Part shown: positions 11,935 to 24,099 of the stretch, piece after piece
How the letters are laid out: each line of letters begins with the position of its first letter
How positions within the stretch are numbered: position 1 is the first letter of the stretch
From: Chrysemys picta bellii
Taxonomy: Eukaryota > Chordata > Testudines > Emydidae
Direction: 5' to 3'
Assembly (NCBI RefSeq): GCF_011386835.1
Contig: NC_088792.1
Coordinates: forward strand, 61,260,081-61,324,080
DNA: 64,000 nucleotides
Notes under the pieces: generated by a model
Database searches by the model: none
What the model was told of the DNA's origin: nothing
Seen by the model: only the letters and a program-made list of their open reading frames with translations
Program-made: the position numbers and the translations under genes

Positions 11935-12135
11935 CAAGGTGGGTGAGTTAATATCTTTCATTGGACCAAATTCTGTTGCTGAGAGAGACAAGCTGTCGAG
12001 CTTACACAGAGCTCTTCTTCAGTTCTGTATAAACTCGAAAGCTTGTCTCTCTCACCAACTGAAGTTGGTCCAATAAAAGATATTACTTCACCCACCTTGA
12101 CTCTCTAATATCCTGGGACCGACACGAGTATAAGA
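11935..12135. repeat. Fold-back interspersed repeat, copy 2
   Basis: The first half holds 'aatatctttcattggaccaa' and 'gagagagacaagctgtcgag'. The second half holds the inverse, 'aaagcttgtctctctcacca' and 'ttggtccaataaaagatatt'. It ends 'cctgggaccgacacgag'. The arms can pair over roughly 60 bp with a loop around 'cagagctcttcttcag'. Confidence 0.75.
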
Positions 12136-13409
12136 AAACCGCATACAACATTTGCGTAACCTCACTCAAGTCAGAGGGGTTGCACAAGTATTAATGAGGA
12201 CGTAACTTGGCCTGCAGAACCTTTTGTTCCTGGTGATTATACGTGAGATGGAAAGAACCCAGCTTGTCTCTCAAAATCTAGTGTTGACAGTTAGAAACTC
12301 ATCTTTGTATTTGTAAAGTGAACACATTTCATATTGTCTCTCAGTGCTTTTCATAAATGCTTTTACAAGCTGAACCAGCCTTTCAGAAACTTGAAATTGC
12401 TTTAGAATTCTAGCTTTCGGATAGTGGCCTCGATTCAGAAAAGGACTCAGGCACATACTGTAAGAATGCCAGTAATTCACGTGCACAATTTTAAGTCACA
12501 CATGTGCTTGACCACTTTCCTGAATCAGCTCCACATGCCCAGACTATTAATGCTCCAGGGGAAATATCTTCTTGAGGATAAAGATGTTAATTGAAAGTGA
12601 AACCACTCTGGGCCAAATCCTGATGCCAGTGAAGCAGCTGCCTCTGACTTCAATGAAGCTAAGATTTGACTCAAAGAGTTTAAACCTTGAAAGTCCAGTT
12701 CTCTAGGTGCTGTAAGAGCCCATTGTACTCACAGTGCTGGTATTGTGGTCCTAGAGCTGTCCCATCCCCCAGGCATCAGAGGAGGCTCCCACAGTCTCTC
12801 CTAACATCTCCTTCACTCACCCTTGTCTTCAAGTCCTCTTCCTTGCTACCTCTTATACTCAGAGCTCCCTTCCTACATAAAAGAGCCAATCAGCTACCCT
12901 TTCCTTATTCAAACCTACACTTAAAACATAGTTGTCTTTGAAAACTATGAATAATCCACCAAAGTAAAAATGTTTAACCCAATCTGAGATCTGATGTTCG
13001 CCTTGTACTATGTTCATCCTGTGTACTATGTGTTTAAATGACACTATTTAGAGAGTGAACTCCCAGGGGCAGGAACTATGTTTTCCACGCACAATGATAG
13101 TGTCTGGATTATATGCAATGATGACATAAAAGAGAGGTATTAGGGTTGTTTACTTACCTAAAGTAATGATAGTCCTTGCGGACCAGGCTGAAAAGGAATG
13201 ATATAAATGAGAGAGAGATGCAGAAAAGAACCACTCAAGAAGGAGGTCCCGTACACAGAAGATACCAATCCAATCGCACTGCATATTTAAGCAATAATAA
13301 ACTGACTTGTCACGCCTTCATTTAAATGACCATAATGAATTGTGTTTCATGCTTCAGTACAAGATAGACATACGTTCTGTCATACATGTGTATTTTCTAC
13401 CGTTTCCAG

Positions 13410-13607
13410 AGTCAGTTTGATGGCAACATTGAATTCAGGGACATCCATTTTGTATACCCTACAAGACCAGAAGCTCAAGTTTTGCAAGGACTCAGCATGA
13501 AGGTTAATAAAGGACAGACACTAGCCTTGGTGGGGAGTAGTGGTTGTGGCAAAAGCACATCCATTCAGCTGCTGGAGAGATTTTATGACCCTATGGCAGG
13601 ACAAGTG
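13410..13607 (+). CDS. ABCB exon: start of NBD2 with A-loop and Walker A
   Basis: 66 codons, phase 0 to 0, acceptor 'tttccag', donor 'gtaaga'. It opens [20 protein letters not shown]; the tyrosine of the 'YPTRP' motif is the A-loop aromatic that stacks on adenine. It continues with the Walker A P-loop GSSGCGKST and '[10 protein letters not shown]'. Every essential residue for nucleotide binding is present. Confidence 0.96.
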
Positions 13608-14489
13608 GTAAGAAAAGATTTGTGAAGCTGTTAACGCTAAGAGCTTATAGAACTGTTCTTCAAAGTATTTTACAAACATATCGTCATCCGCAAAACACCC
13701 CTTTTGAGGTGGATAAGTGTTGTTACAGGTCTGGGTACTGCAGAGAAGACATGGGACTTGCTTAAGGTAGAGCCGGGAGTAGAACTTTGGATCTTCTGAC
13801 TCCCCATCCTGGCTTTAGATCACTGGATTGCATCTCTTGGTTGATTTACTTGATATATTGGAGGGGGCATTAGAATATATTTCCCATAATGTAACCCTTG
13901 TCACTAGTCCTGTAGTCATGATAACATGACACAATTTGAGGTCTAATTCATCACTTGATGAGACTTTTGATGCAAGTCCTATTAATGATGATGAGAGCTC
14001 CAAGAAAAATAGCCTAGAGATGGTGAGTCAAAGGACGTTTGAATAAATGCCCAAAGATGTGGATTCTTATTGGAGATTATCAACCATCTAGGTCTAAGAA
14101 GCTCATGAACAGACTTTCTCATGAGATCTCTGGTACCTGCCATCATCAGTAAAGATAGAAATTCTGTGGGCACATCTCACTATAGATTGGCAATTCCACA
14201 TCTATTACGGAAGCTAGCAGAGCAGACATGCACAAAAAAATACTTCTGAGAGGAAAAGGTTATCTGAGCTTCTTTTGAATTTTCAGAGTTTTGGTTCAGT
14301 TCAAGTTTGGATGAAAGATCTGATCATCTATTCTTTGACCAGAAGTGGTTCACTGACCACTTTACTTTTACTGTAACTCTAACACAGGTCAGAGTTTTTT
14401 TACAGATTGGTGTTTCACATTTACATTGTACGCCTGAGGAGGAGTATTGCATTCTGCAGGGAATGATTTTTCCCTTTTTCTGTTTCTAG
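13608..14489. other. Intron
   Basis: 882-bp intron with GT and AG ends. No repeat or exon recognised. Confidence 0.8.
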
Positions 14490-14696
14490 TTTGCAGACGG
14501 GTTCGATACCAAGTCTTTGCATTTGCAATGGTTAAGGTCCAAATTGGGTATTGTGTCACAGGAGCCTATTTTGTTTGACTGCAGCATTGCTGAAAATATC
14601 CAGTACGGAGACAACAGTAGGGTTGTCAGTCAGGAGGAAGTTGAAGAGGCAGCTAAAGCAGCAAATATTCACACCTTCATAGAAAATCTCCCAGAG
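14490..14696 (+). CDS. ABCB exon: Q-loop region of NBD2
   Basis: 69 codons in phase. It encodes [20 protein letters not shown], then [20 protein letters not shown] and '[15 protein letters not shown]...'. The glutamine of VSQEP is the Q-loop residue that senses the gamma-phosphate and contacts the TMD coupling helix. '[22 protein letters not shown]' is the ABCB1/ABCB4-type pattern. The exon starts with FADG where mammalian family members have LLDG. Confidence 0.96.
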
Positions 14697-15674
14697 GTAA
14701 ATGAAAATGTCTTTCCATTCTCAGTGTGGGGTAAATACTCACTGTGACTTATCTAAGCAACTCCCATTAACCAAAAACAATATGCTTTTTTGTTTTTTTA
14801 AAAAAAGGTTATTTTCTTGTGTATAAAATTCTCAAAGAGGAGAATAGGAAGCTGATGTTTAAAAATGTAACTTGCAATATGTATTAACACAGACGCAGTC
14901 ATAATTAGCTAAATCAAATGCAAAATCTGCGCTCCAGTTTTCTTGTTTTCCTCTACCACAGTGATGTTATATAACAACTATAAAAGAGACATTCGATTCT
15001 AAACCTTTATTTTCATTTCCTCATAAACTTTGCCAATTCTTTTTCCTTTTTTGGCAGATTTTAGTCTCTAATCTCTAATTTTAGTCTTATCTGAAAGGTA
15101 AAATGTTTCAAGTACATCTTAACCTTCATGTTTGCCATGGACTTAGTTCTCAAAGTGGAGAAAGACCTTGGAAAAGCCCAGAGAAATCGGGCTTCCTGTA
15201 GAGTTGCATGGAATTGGAAATGACAATTGAAAAAAACAATATTTCTTTTTCATTACCACCTAGTTTTTGAAAATGTACTTAGAAGAAAGTTTTGGATGTG
15301 TAAGAAATAAAGGATCACCTCCTGAGTGTGGGTCCCTAGGGCCTTGAAATTATAAAAGTCTCTTGAGATCTATATGTTTAAGTACAGGTGTCTTTGACTA
15401 GACACATCAGTGGTTGGACCACTTGGGAGTTAGTCTTTTTCTAATGCTGAAATAAATTTTCATTACAGAGCAGTTATCAATACGTGTAGCTGTAGATATG
15501 CATTTTGATTCAAACAGTTAATAAAATCTTATAAAATTTTTTTTTTTATTAAAAACAATTACATTATTCTTGTTTCTTTCAAGATGGAAATGCTTAATAT
15601 AGTACATTATCTGCTATTAAAAATATAACTTTCTGTTTCTAACTTTCCTTCACAATGAATATTTACTTATACAG
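14697..15674. other. Intron
   Basis: 978-bp A/T-rich intron with a T-run near 15537-15548. Nothing else recognised. Confidence 0.8.
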
Positions 15675-15821
15675 AAGTATAACACCCGAGTGGGTGACAA
15701 AGGAGCACAACTTTCAGGAGGTCAGAAACAAAGAATAGCAATTGCTCGTGCTCTAGTTCGTAAGCCAGCAGTTCTGCTTCTGGATGAAGCCACATCTGCT
15801 CTTGACACGGAAAGTGAAAAG
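15675..15821 (+). CDS. ABCB exon: signature and Walker B of NBD2
   Basis: 49 codons, phase 0 at both ends. The signature is LSGGQKQR and Walker B with the catalytic glutamate and D-loop is [16 protein letters not shown]. The context [20 protein letters not shown] is typical of full ABCB exporters. The catalytic glutamate is present, unlike the degenerate composite sites of some ABC families. Confidence 0.97.
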
Positions 15822-17227
15822 GTTAGTAATATGCATTCTACCATTTGTAATGCACACAAAATTATGGAGTTCGAACACTTCACTGCAAGAACACAGGCGC
15901 CCATCTACAGTACAATTTTGAAAGTTCCAAAGAACAATCCTTAGCTCACTCTCTGTCTACGGCCTGCTTTGCAAGGTGTAGAGTGCCTTCAACTCCTGGT
16001 GTCTAAATTGGGAGCTGATGGTAGTCAGCAACACTTGGGGCTGGAGACAAAGTGGGATTTTCAGAACTCCTCAGTTTTGGCCTGCCTCAGTTATGAAGTC
16101 AATGGGACTTTTAATGGATTCACAATTAGGCCAATGCTGAGCACTTTGGAAAATCCCATTCATAATTAACAACTTTGAGTTTGAGACAGGTGTCCTCAAA
16201 CAGTAGACTGTGATCTACTAGAGGAGGCCTTGTAAGGCAAGTAAGCAGCTCCTTTCTCTTCCCTTCAGCCAGCAGCACTAGCAGCAAAGTGGGTCTCTTT
16301 CTGCACTATTTCCTGCTCTGTCTGGGTGAGCAGGTGTTGCTACAGAGACCCAGAGGGATCCACTCTGCCAGTAGAACTGCTGGCTGTCAGGACAGAATGG
16401 AGCAATGAAGAAGTTTAATGTTGTCCTGCCTCTGTCCGCTTCCCAGTCCTTTGATCCACCTGCATTCAGAGGGTTAGAGGGGACAGGCAGGAGCAGCTGG
16501 CTTGGAAAAAAGGCTTCAGCAACACCTCCCACCTCTCCGGAGATGTTGTGCAGTGAAGAGAGAGTAATTAAGCTGTCCCCTGCTGCTCAGCTGGCTGAGC
16601 TTCCTCACCGCATCCCCCATCTCCAGGAGAGGGGGAGACGCCATAGGGACCAATAAACTGTTCATTTGGGTGGGGACGCAGTAGAAGTGAAAAATGCCAC
16701 CGTGCAAACCGCCATCCAGTTGTGAGCCGGATGTCAGGATCCTGAATTTTGGATTTTTATGGATAACAAGAAGTGTCTTGCATTGCTAGTACTATCAATG
16801 AATGTGCAAGTTTTAGTTTCTCTAAATTTGGCATGTAGTTGGAAACAGACAGTATGCAATGTCAAATATAACACACCCATTTGGTAAGCAACTAATATCA
16901 CAGACAATTCATTACACATCTACAAATTAGTTGTGTTGCATGGTAAATCTAAGTGTTATGTTGGTCCAAACTAGATCCTTATGGACCTCGTTCTGCTAGC
17001 CTGTGTTCATGAGAGTAGTGTCAATGACTACAGTGGAATTACTCACACAAATAAAGGTTGTAATATCAGGCCCCTGTGTTTGAGGCCTCCTTCATGCATG
17101 GGAAGTATTGACTCCTAAACCCCAGTGAGGAACACCCACGTGATAATGTGAACTGTAAAGACAAAGATGTTACATATGAAAGGGAAGATTCTCCAAGTAA
17201 TAAGTTTTTCACTGCATCTGTCTGCAG
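15822..17227. other. Intron
   Basis: 1.4-kb intron. Around 16190-16660 it resembles degraded interspersed repeat sequence that I cannot name. No exon was found between the Walker B and H-loop exons, as expected for this gene structure. Confidence 0.7.
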
Positions 17228-17425
17228 ATTGTCCAGAAAGCCTTGGACGATGCCAGGAAGGGTCGAACCTGCATTATTATTGCTCACCGCTTGACGACCG
17301 TCCAGAACGCTGATGTCATAGCAGTGATTCATAATGGAAAAGTAGTGGAACAAGGGACTCACAGCCAGCTGCTGGCAAAGGAAGGACATTACTATGCACT
17401 TGTAAATGCACAACTTTCTCATTAA
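17228..17425 (+). CDS. ABCB terminal exon: H-loop and C-terminus
   Basis: 65 codons and a TAA stop, acceptor 'gtctgcag'. It opens [20 protein letters not shown] and continues [20 protein letters not shown]. The histidine of IAHRL is the H-loop residue that completes the ATP site. The protein ends LVNAQLSH, close to the LVNAQ ending of ABCB5 and unlike the VQAG ending of mammalian ABCB1/ABCB4. Confidence 0.96.
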   Translation: MVQKALDDARKGRTCIIIAHRLTTVQNADVIAVIHNGKVVEQGTHSQLLAKEGHYYALVNAQLSH

Positions 17426-19234
17426 CATTAATGTTACAAACTAATCTATTTGTATAAATACACACGCAACCCACAGCTAAGTAATATTAAGGATGCACCT
17501 CATTACTGAGATGTCTGCAGGTTCAATACACAGGCATGTAGTAAAAAATAGAGATGAGACATTTATTTTTTCCTTGTGTCACAATTCTAGTGTTACTTAA
17601 TCCTATTGGTAAAATCCTTTGGGGCGTGTTGGTTAATTTTAATCTGCTTTTATATTAATGATTACAAGCCTTTCATGGAAATATATACACTTCTACCCCG
17701 ATATAATGTGACCCGATATAACATGAATTCGAATATAACGCGGTAAAGCAGTGCTCTGAGGGGGTGGGGCTGCGCACTCCAGCGAATCAAAGAAAGTTCG
17801 ATATAACACGGTTTCACCTATAATGCGGTGAGATTTTTTGGTTGCTGAGGACAGCGTTATATGGGGATAGAGGTGTATTGACAAAATAGATCACAAACTG
17901 TTTGTTTATAAATTATTGTTAAAACCTGTATTATTGACCTCACAGAACTTACTGTTTTTTTGAAACCATTAAGGCTATTTCAAAAAGACTTAAAAATAAT
18001 TATTATTTGCCCAATGACCATGATGGCTCCTTTTGGAGCTGATTAATGTCAACCATGCAAATAGCTATTTAACAAAAAACTGTGTGGGGGGGTTTACCAT
18101 ATGAAGTTAGATTTAAACATTTTTTTCAGATTTTTAAATGGCGTTTTAGACATGTTGATCGATCCATGTATAGTCACAGTGGTTTACACAGCTCTGTTAT
18201 AATATTTTGTTATCAGAGTGTTTTTCCCTTAATATAGTCAACCATCATGCTTAAACAACAGTTGAGGAACCTATGTCATCTACTTATTACAGAGACAGAC
18301 AGACAGACTCGGGCAGCCCTATTTTGGGTTTGCTTCTGGCAAACTCACCTTTTGGTTTGCCAAGGACAAAATCAAAACCACCTTTGGTTTTTGTTTAGTA
18401 TTTACACCCTACAGGAGCTTAGAATATTTCACACTTTCAGATGCCTCTGCTTACTTGTGACAGACAGAAATTAAAATTAATTATAATGTCTTTTGCCCCT
18501 TTTGTTTCCTTGCTTCTAGGTCTATGAGGGAAACAAAATAGAAAAAAACACAAACTGTGCTCTCAACCTCGCCAAAATACATGTGGTCACTCTTCCCCAT
18601 TCATCCTCATCCCCACTCAGCTTTTCTCAGCAGCTACCAGGAAGGGCTACTCCCACTATGGGCCACTGATCCTCTGTAGACACATTGGGAAGGGCTGGTC
18701 AGTTTCTGCTGGCACCACGGTGACGTGTGCAGGAAAGTGACTTTTCACTTCTGGTTATAGAGAAATCAATGGCTGTTCTCACAGTATTTCCCCATTATCC
18801 AAACTATTTTTCAATCAAATGTGTCCCTTTGTCTAGTTTTGTTTCTACACTGGAACCAATTGTTAAGTCTGTTTACTGTAAAGGTGAAGCCTATAATAAA
18901 GAATGTAGAAAATCATTCAAAGATTACACAGAGAGGATTGCCAAACTTAGTTTATTTTAAGGCCACGTAATGTACGAACTGTAGAACATCTGTAGCTAGT
19001 TAATGGGATCTCATAGTCGCATCAACACAGATAATGTAGAGTAGAGGCCAAAAAGCTTCACTGCTCAATCTGTTTCCAATGTTTACTTGTTTTAATAGAG
19101 TTGGGCAAAACATTTGAGGAGACATGCACAATTAGACATTAAAGCTTTAGAAAAGGGCTTTGCTTCGGTCAACGGACAATACATATGAGCTGCCACATCC
19201 ATTAGACATGTGGTCCTATCATTTTGCCATGTAA
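17426..19234. other. 3' UTR and downstream sequence
   Basis: Sequence after the ABCB stop. A Tigger-like MITE sits at 17688-17875. The clearest AATAAA poly(A) signal I see in the first 2 kb is near 18896, so the 3' UTR may be long, or a variant signal may be used. No further coding exon is recognised. Confidence 0.5.
17688..17875. mobile_element. Tigger/pogo-type (Tc1/mariner) MITE, 188 bp
   Basis: The left end CACTTCTACCCCGATATAA and the right end, whose reverse complement is CACCTCTATCCCCATATAA, form terminal inverted repeats bordered by TA on both sides. The interior repeats 'gatataac' motifs ('cgatataacacggtttcac'). This fits a pogo-like element, which duplicates TA. No transposase remains. 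It lies 263 bp past the ABCB stop codon, so it may be transcribed within the 3' UTR. Confidence 0.75.
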
Positions 19235-19521
19235 GGCTACATCTACACTACGGGGGGGGGGGTCGATTTAAGATACGCAAATTCAGCTACGCGAATAGCG
19301 TAGCTGAATTCGACGTATCGCAGCCGACTTACCCCGCTGTAGGAACAGTGGCAAAGTCGACCTCTGCGGCTTCCCGTCGACGGCACTTACTCCCCCCTCC
19401 GCTGGTGGAGTAATAGCGTCGATTCGGGGATTGATTGTCGCGTCCCAATGGGACGCGATAAATCGATCCCCGAGAGGTCGATTTCTACCCACCGATTCAG
19501 GCGGGTAGTATAGACCCAGCC
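19235..19521 (+). mobile_element. Harbinger-type MITE with two hairpins, copy A (287 bp)
   Basis: Ends are GGCTACATCTACACTACGG and, reverse-complemented at right, GGCTGGGTCTATACTACCC. The flanks are TAA and TTA. Inside are a 13-bp perfect stem with a 5-nt loop ('aattcagctacgc', 19280-19310) and a 10-bp stem with a 1-nt loop ('tcgcgtccca', 19438-19458). The same architecture occurs at 39264-39549 and, in opposite orientation, at 43495-43779. Confidence 0.85.
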
Positions 19522-20985
19522 TTAGCGAAAGGTGTCAGCATTACATATGATGTACAGGAAGATGATTGTACGTACATCATTCTTGACATGTTGTCAACGT
19601 TGTTCATCAGTGCATTCTTCTGTAGCAATAGCCAGCCAAATTCAATCAAGTCTGTATTGCTAGAAAAATCGTTTTGAAATAAAAGGCCTGGAGGTGTCAA
19701 GTATCAGATCATTCTTTAAAATATTGTGGGATTAGAAGTTGCTGGGGCCAGAACAACCAGCTCTTGCTAGTTAGTGTATTTTAGTCTATGCTTGGAGTGT
19801 GCGTTCAATGATGATGCTGATCTTCTGTGTGGAGAAAGGACATGGCTCTGTGGCTGCACCTCACTTCTTAAAAAATGAATCTGGAAAACCTACCACTGTA
19901 TATATCTGGAGTCAATCTGGTTTCTTCACTTGTATTTCGAAGGAGGAAATTTAACAGGAAAATGGCAAACACGGTGAAAGTAATATGGGTCGGTTCACTT
20001 AGTCCTCCACAATTCTACACCCCCACAACTTAAAAGAACCAATAATTATTTATTTTCAGTGTAAATATAATAAAACACACCAATATCAGTCTCCCATTAT
20101 AATTACAATCCAGAGCAATAAAACACACCACAACAAAAGCAAATCCCAGCAGACATAAAAAAGCCAGTGACCAAGAAAACAGAACAAACTCTTCACTTCT
20201 TCAGATTTCCAACAGAAACCCCATACAGTCAAATGCCTGTTCAAGTATGTGGGCTGTGCTGCATCAATCTAACCAGATCTCTGTGATGCAAGCTTTGGTA
20301 ACAAATGATTGCCAAACACTCCCACTCATGTGCGGGGGGGGAGGGGTCCCATAATCATCCATATTCTCTGGTAGCTTCTCCCAATCCACCATAATCACCC
20401 CCCACCAGCCTGCTCTCATTTTTACCCCAGTCTTACCCCACCACTGAAGGATGCCCACTTGCATTTTCCAGTCCAGATCAGCTGGAGAGACAGGCCCAGA
20501 CAGCCTGCAAACTGGTCGAGATACTGGCCAGCAGTGAAGAGGCAAATGTGGTATTAAGCCACCTTTGCAGCTGCCAAATTCTGGAACCGACAGGCAACAA
20601 CCTTGTACAAGACATAGGAGCCACGCCGGAGGACCTGTAGGCTAAAATGTCATTTTAACCCCACCCGCTTCTGCCTGGCCACAGCTGCTACACTGGGCAG
20701 CATCTTTGCCACTCTGCAGCACTAGATAGTATCTTGGCCAGTTTGCAAGCTGTCTAGGCTGCACGGCCAGAGGGTTCCCCTACTTAAGAGGATTCCTCCA
20801 CTGCCCAGTGGGGCCAGTTTGCACCAGTGTGGCCATGAGCCTGGCCCACAATGCTGGTTGTCAACAGCATTCTGGAAAAAGCATCAGCCCACATCTACTC
20901 ACTGACTCTAATGGCGTCTCAAACCCATTGAAGAAGGGGGAGGGGGCATAAAACATGTATGTCACAATCTATGTTATGTTAGTGC
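19522..20985. other. Intergenic sequence
   Basis: No gene or exon recognised. 19980-20900 looks like decayed repeat material with no diagnostic ends. Confidence 0.6.
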
Positions 20986-21095
20986 TAGGATGACCAGACA
21001 GCAAATGTGAAAAATCGGGACAGGGGTGAGGGGTAATAGAAAAAGACCCCAAAATCGGGACTGTCCCTATAAAATAGGGACATCTGGTCACCCTA
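20986..21095. mobile_element. Short hAT MITE, copy 2 (110 bp)
   Basis: Ends TAGGATGACCAG and CTGGTCACCCTA, flanked by a perfect 8-bp duplication 'gttagtgc' (20978-20985 and 21096-21103). The core is 'aaaatcgggacaggggtgag'. It is oriented opposite to the copy at 56908. Confidence 0.9.
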
Positions 21096-22155
21096 GTTAG
21101 TGCTTATCTAAGCATACTAGGGTTATTGCTAATGTATGAAGTCCCGAGAGAGAAAAAGTGCACCAAGATTTTGGAGAGCAGCCAAAACATAATTAACCAT
21201 TCAACTCACCTGTAAATTCAGCATAAATTGCTGTCAAATTTGATGAACGCTTTGGGGTCAGGAATCAAATTTACACTTATATGTGCTAATTCAAACTGCA
21301 GCCATGGTGAGGAGCATAGTATAAATATGTAGACAAACTGACAGTAGGAGATGCCAATTCTGCTGGTGTTAAGGAGTTAAATGTCCTTGTATTCCTATTT
21401 GCATTAGTGTAGGACAATCCCAAAGGGTGCTGAAGGTCCCCATTCCCCTGATATCCATACTTTCGGTTTACCTGTCACCAGGTTGTCAGCCAAACAATTT
21501 CCACAGTGGTAGCTGAGTTTAACATTTAGCATTGTTTCCTTCCCAAATGTTTCACCTCCTCTACAATCTATAAAACTCCCATTCACCAATCTCAAAGCTG
21601 CAGAGGATTGTATAACTCCATAAAGAAGCTACTTCATGATGGCCTTATGGGGATAAGGAAGAATTTCATTGGAATCACCATTTGCAACCCTCAGATCCTT
21701 AGAAACTTTCTCCCTTTTAAAAACAGATTTGCTATAATTTAGGGAAATGAAAAAATAAGAGTTTATTCAATTCAGCTGAAATGCTAAATCAGTGTGTCTT
21801 TATTTTCCAGGGATGAGCGTTATAAGTCTAATTTACATTCTGAGTGAGTTGTAATCTACATATATTGTACCAATGACTTTTTTACTTATGTGTTTATAAT
21901 TGTGAATATGTCTGGCTAACGGAGAGCTTTTTGGTCTTATGTCATACCAGTAGTTATGAAAATTCTTGTCACTCAAGAGCTGGCCTGTTTAAATGTTAAT
22001 GGGATATGACTTTTCCCAATTAGGGGAACCATGAAAATACTCTGCAGAATCGTTAAGATCTATTCACCTGACGTTGCTGCAGGGTGAAGTGAAAGTGCTC
22101 TCAAAGACCTTGTACACCGTGTTGTTGTAACCCTGCTGGTCCCAGGATATTAGGA

Positions 22156-22430
22156 TATATCTACACAGCAACTAGACACCCTCAGCTGGCCCATGTCAGC
22201 CAACTCAGGAACGCAGGGCTCAGGCAGCGGAGATGTTTCATTGCTGTGTAGACTTCTGTGCTTGGGCTGGAGCTCGGGCTCTAGGACCCTGTGAGATGGG
22301 CAGGTCAGAACTCAGGCTTCAGCACAGTCCACACAGCAATGAAACAGCCCCGAAGCCCATGTCCTGCAAGCCTGACCTGGCTGGCCTTGGCCAGCCGAGG
22401 GTGTCTAGTTGCTGTGGAGACATAGCGTTA
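22156..22430. mobile_element. MITE with 35-bp inverted ends
   Basis: The left end 'ctacacagcaactagacacc' continues into 'ctcagctggcc'. The right end, reverse-complemented, reads 'tccacagcaactagacaccc' then 'tcggctggcc'. A second inverted pair, 'catggcaatg'-like 'tttcattgctgtgtagac' and 'tccacacagcaatgaaa', lies inside. No coding capacity. Confidence 0.65.
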
Positions 22431-22435
22431 GAGAT

Positions 22436-22494
22436 GCAAGGGGGACGAGAAAATCTCTTATTGGACCGGCTTCTCTTGGTGAGAGAGAGACAAG
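22436..22494. repeat. Left half of a fold-back repeat split by the retrovirus
   Basis: It carries 'aaaatctcttattggaccgg' and 'ggtgagagagagacaag'. The sequence resumes after the 3' LTR at 29704 ('caagccttcaagc'), so the retrovirus inserted into this repeat. CAAG is duplicated at the junctions. Confidence 0.75.
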
Positions 22495-22905
22495 TGTGGA
22501 AGCAGAGAAAGAACTGACAGGAAGGGGATGCAATGCATGACAGTTCGTTAGCAAGAGTTAGGCTAACTGTAACCCTAATAATGCGAGATTTGTAGAAGCG
22601 AGGAATGTGTGAGGCGAGTGGGAAAGAACTGTGTGAGAAGTTGCTGCGACCTTGTGTAGATAATATGGAATGTAGACTAAGAGTCTACATTAGTGAGCAA
22701 AACAAGATATCAAAATGACCTATGTATAAACAAAATGCAACTGTTGCTCATTATTGTCTGTAACAAAAGGTATAAATGCTTGCTGTAATTGTTTACCTGT
22801 TGAGAGACCTGCTTAGCTCTCTCCCTCTGCGCAATTGTGAGAGTTAATAAAGCATCTGACTTGCTATACCTAAACAAATAGTGAGAACTCTGTTTTTCTC
22901 CGACA
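22495..22905 (+). promoter_or_regulatory. 5' LTR of the endogenous retrovirus
   Basis: 411 bp, TG...CA. A TATA-like box (TATAAATG) is at 22771 and the poly(A) signal AATAAA at 22846-22851, in U3-R-U5 order. It differs from the 3' LTR at two sites, near 22591 (T for C) and near 22624 (G for A). Both are CpG-type transitions. Confidence 0.93.
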
Positions 22906-22908
22906 ATT

Positions 22909-22926
22909 TGGGGGCTCGTCCGGGAT
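22909..22926 (+). promoter_or_regulatory. Primer-binding site, tRNA-Pro type
   Basis: TGGGGGCTCGTCCGGGAT, 3 bp after the LTR, is the 18-nt sequence complementary to the 3' end of tRNA-Pro used by murine leukaemia virus-like gammaretroviruses. Confidence 0.92.
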
Positions 22927-23756
22927 GGCAACGCCCGCAGAGGCACCGGCAGCTGCTACGGATCGTTCCCCTTTGAACCCCATGGCGCCACAATAGAGGT
23001 AGGAGACCTTTTGAAATCTCTATTGGGGTGTCGGAGGAGGACTGTCCGTGGAGCCGTCTGTCCCTGTTGGGCTCACGCCATCCGAACTTATTGACTGTGC
23101 AGCAAGGTCAGATGCTGAGCGGCGTAATAGGGGAATTGTTTGCCGCCCCCTGTATGCATATGCTAGGTGCATAGGGTTTGCACCTGTGTTGAGGGGTTGT
23201 TACCGCCTCAGGAGGGGTTTTTACCGCCTCAAGTGATGCATCGAGGTACTTGGGAATAGTACCTGGAGGTACTTGGGAATAGTACCTGGAATAAGGCCTT
23301 GGTGTGTGTGTGTGTGTGTACACCAGTGTGAATTGAGTGTTACCGGAAGACGCCCAGAGTACTCTGCGAAGTCTTTTGGCTCGTGACCAGAACTACTCTA
23401 ACGCAAGCCCGGTAACTAGAGGATCTTTTAGGAGATCCGACCCACGGTGGGCTAACTCGGCCTGGCATCGTCCGGCGAGGAGGCTACCTGGGTCTAGGAG
23501 TGTGTGAACCCATCTTCCCTCCCCCTTTTCCTCTCTGTGTGAGCCACTGACAGTCTGATCATCTCACTGGATGTAACAGAGTAAGCGGCGCCGTCTCTCT
23601 GAGACTAGCCAACGCTCTTTGCTGAAGGGAGGTGTAGGAGGGTCGTGGCCATCCTTGTTAGTCTCTCCTGTGTGAATACCCTGTAGGGAGAGATCCTTAG
23701 TTTATGTGCCGCTAGCGCGGACAGGGCATCCTCCTCCCTGTGTGTGTGATTGGAAA

Positions 23757-23864
23757 ATGGGTGGGGGACAGTCTAAGGATTCCCTCTCACCCACTAAGGG
23801 TACCCCAGCTTATTTCATGTACGTACATTATGGTACTAAAACCTGCAGGTATTTAGAGAATTGA
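23757..23864 (+). pseudogene. gag start remnant (35 codons)
   Basis: The frame opens MGGGQSKD; glycine 2 and the following serine fit an N-myristoylation signal of a retroviral matrix protein. It stops at TGA 23862-23864. The sequence beyond (to about 24100) still has short stretches of plausible coding bias, broken by many stops. The leader ahead of it (22927-23756) is about 830 bp and contains a TG microsatellite near 23303-23320. Confidence 0.6.
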
Positions 23865-24099
23865 AATCATTACACGCGTGAAAAATTCATCTAAACAATG
23901 CCCACTAGAAGGTACCTTCAATCTAGATAAGATCATACATCTCAGAGGAGCTTTTAATCACCAAAAAGCCTCTGACACACAATGGGAGCAATTTGTCTAT
24001 TGAGGAAAGGAACGGGTTAATTTGAAATTCAGCTTGGTCCAGAGATAAAGAGAAAGTTAATCTGCGTTCAAGGTCAAGAATCAATGCAGACCAGGCTAA

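Larger units (their letters stand above)
11219..13409. other. Intron containing a MITE and a fold-back repeat
   Basis: It contains a Harbinger-type MITE (11507-11769) and a fold-back repeat copy (11935-12135). The rest is unremarkable intron sequence. Confidence 0.75.
1709..17425 (+). other. 3' half of an ABCB-type (P-glycoprotein-like) ABC transporter gene, eight exons
   Basis: Eight exons with canonical acceptor and donor sites keep one reading frame and phase from 1709 to a TAA at 17423-17425. They encode about 406 residues of the C-terminal half of a full-length ABCB exporter: the last helices of TMD2, then NBD2. The exon boundaries fall where I recall those of ABCB1/ABCB4. NBD2 has Walker A, Q-loop, signature, Walker B, D-loop and H-loop, so it should bind and hydrolyse ATP at the plasma membrane to export amphipathic substrates. 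Individual positions resemble ABCB1/ABCB4 ([15 protein letters not shown]), ABCB5 (the LVNAQ ending) or ABCB11 ([13 protein letters not shown]), so I give no symbol. The 5' half is outside the window. Confidence 0.9.
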
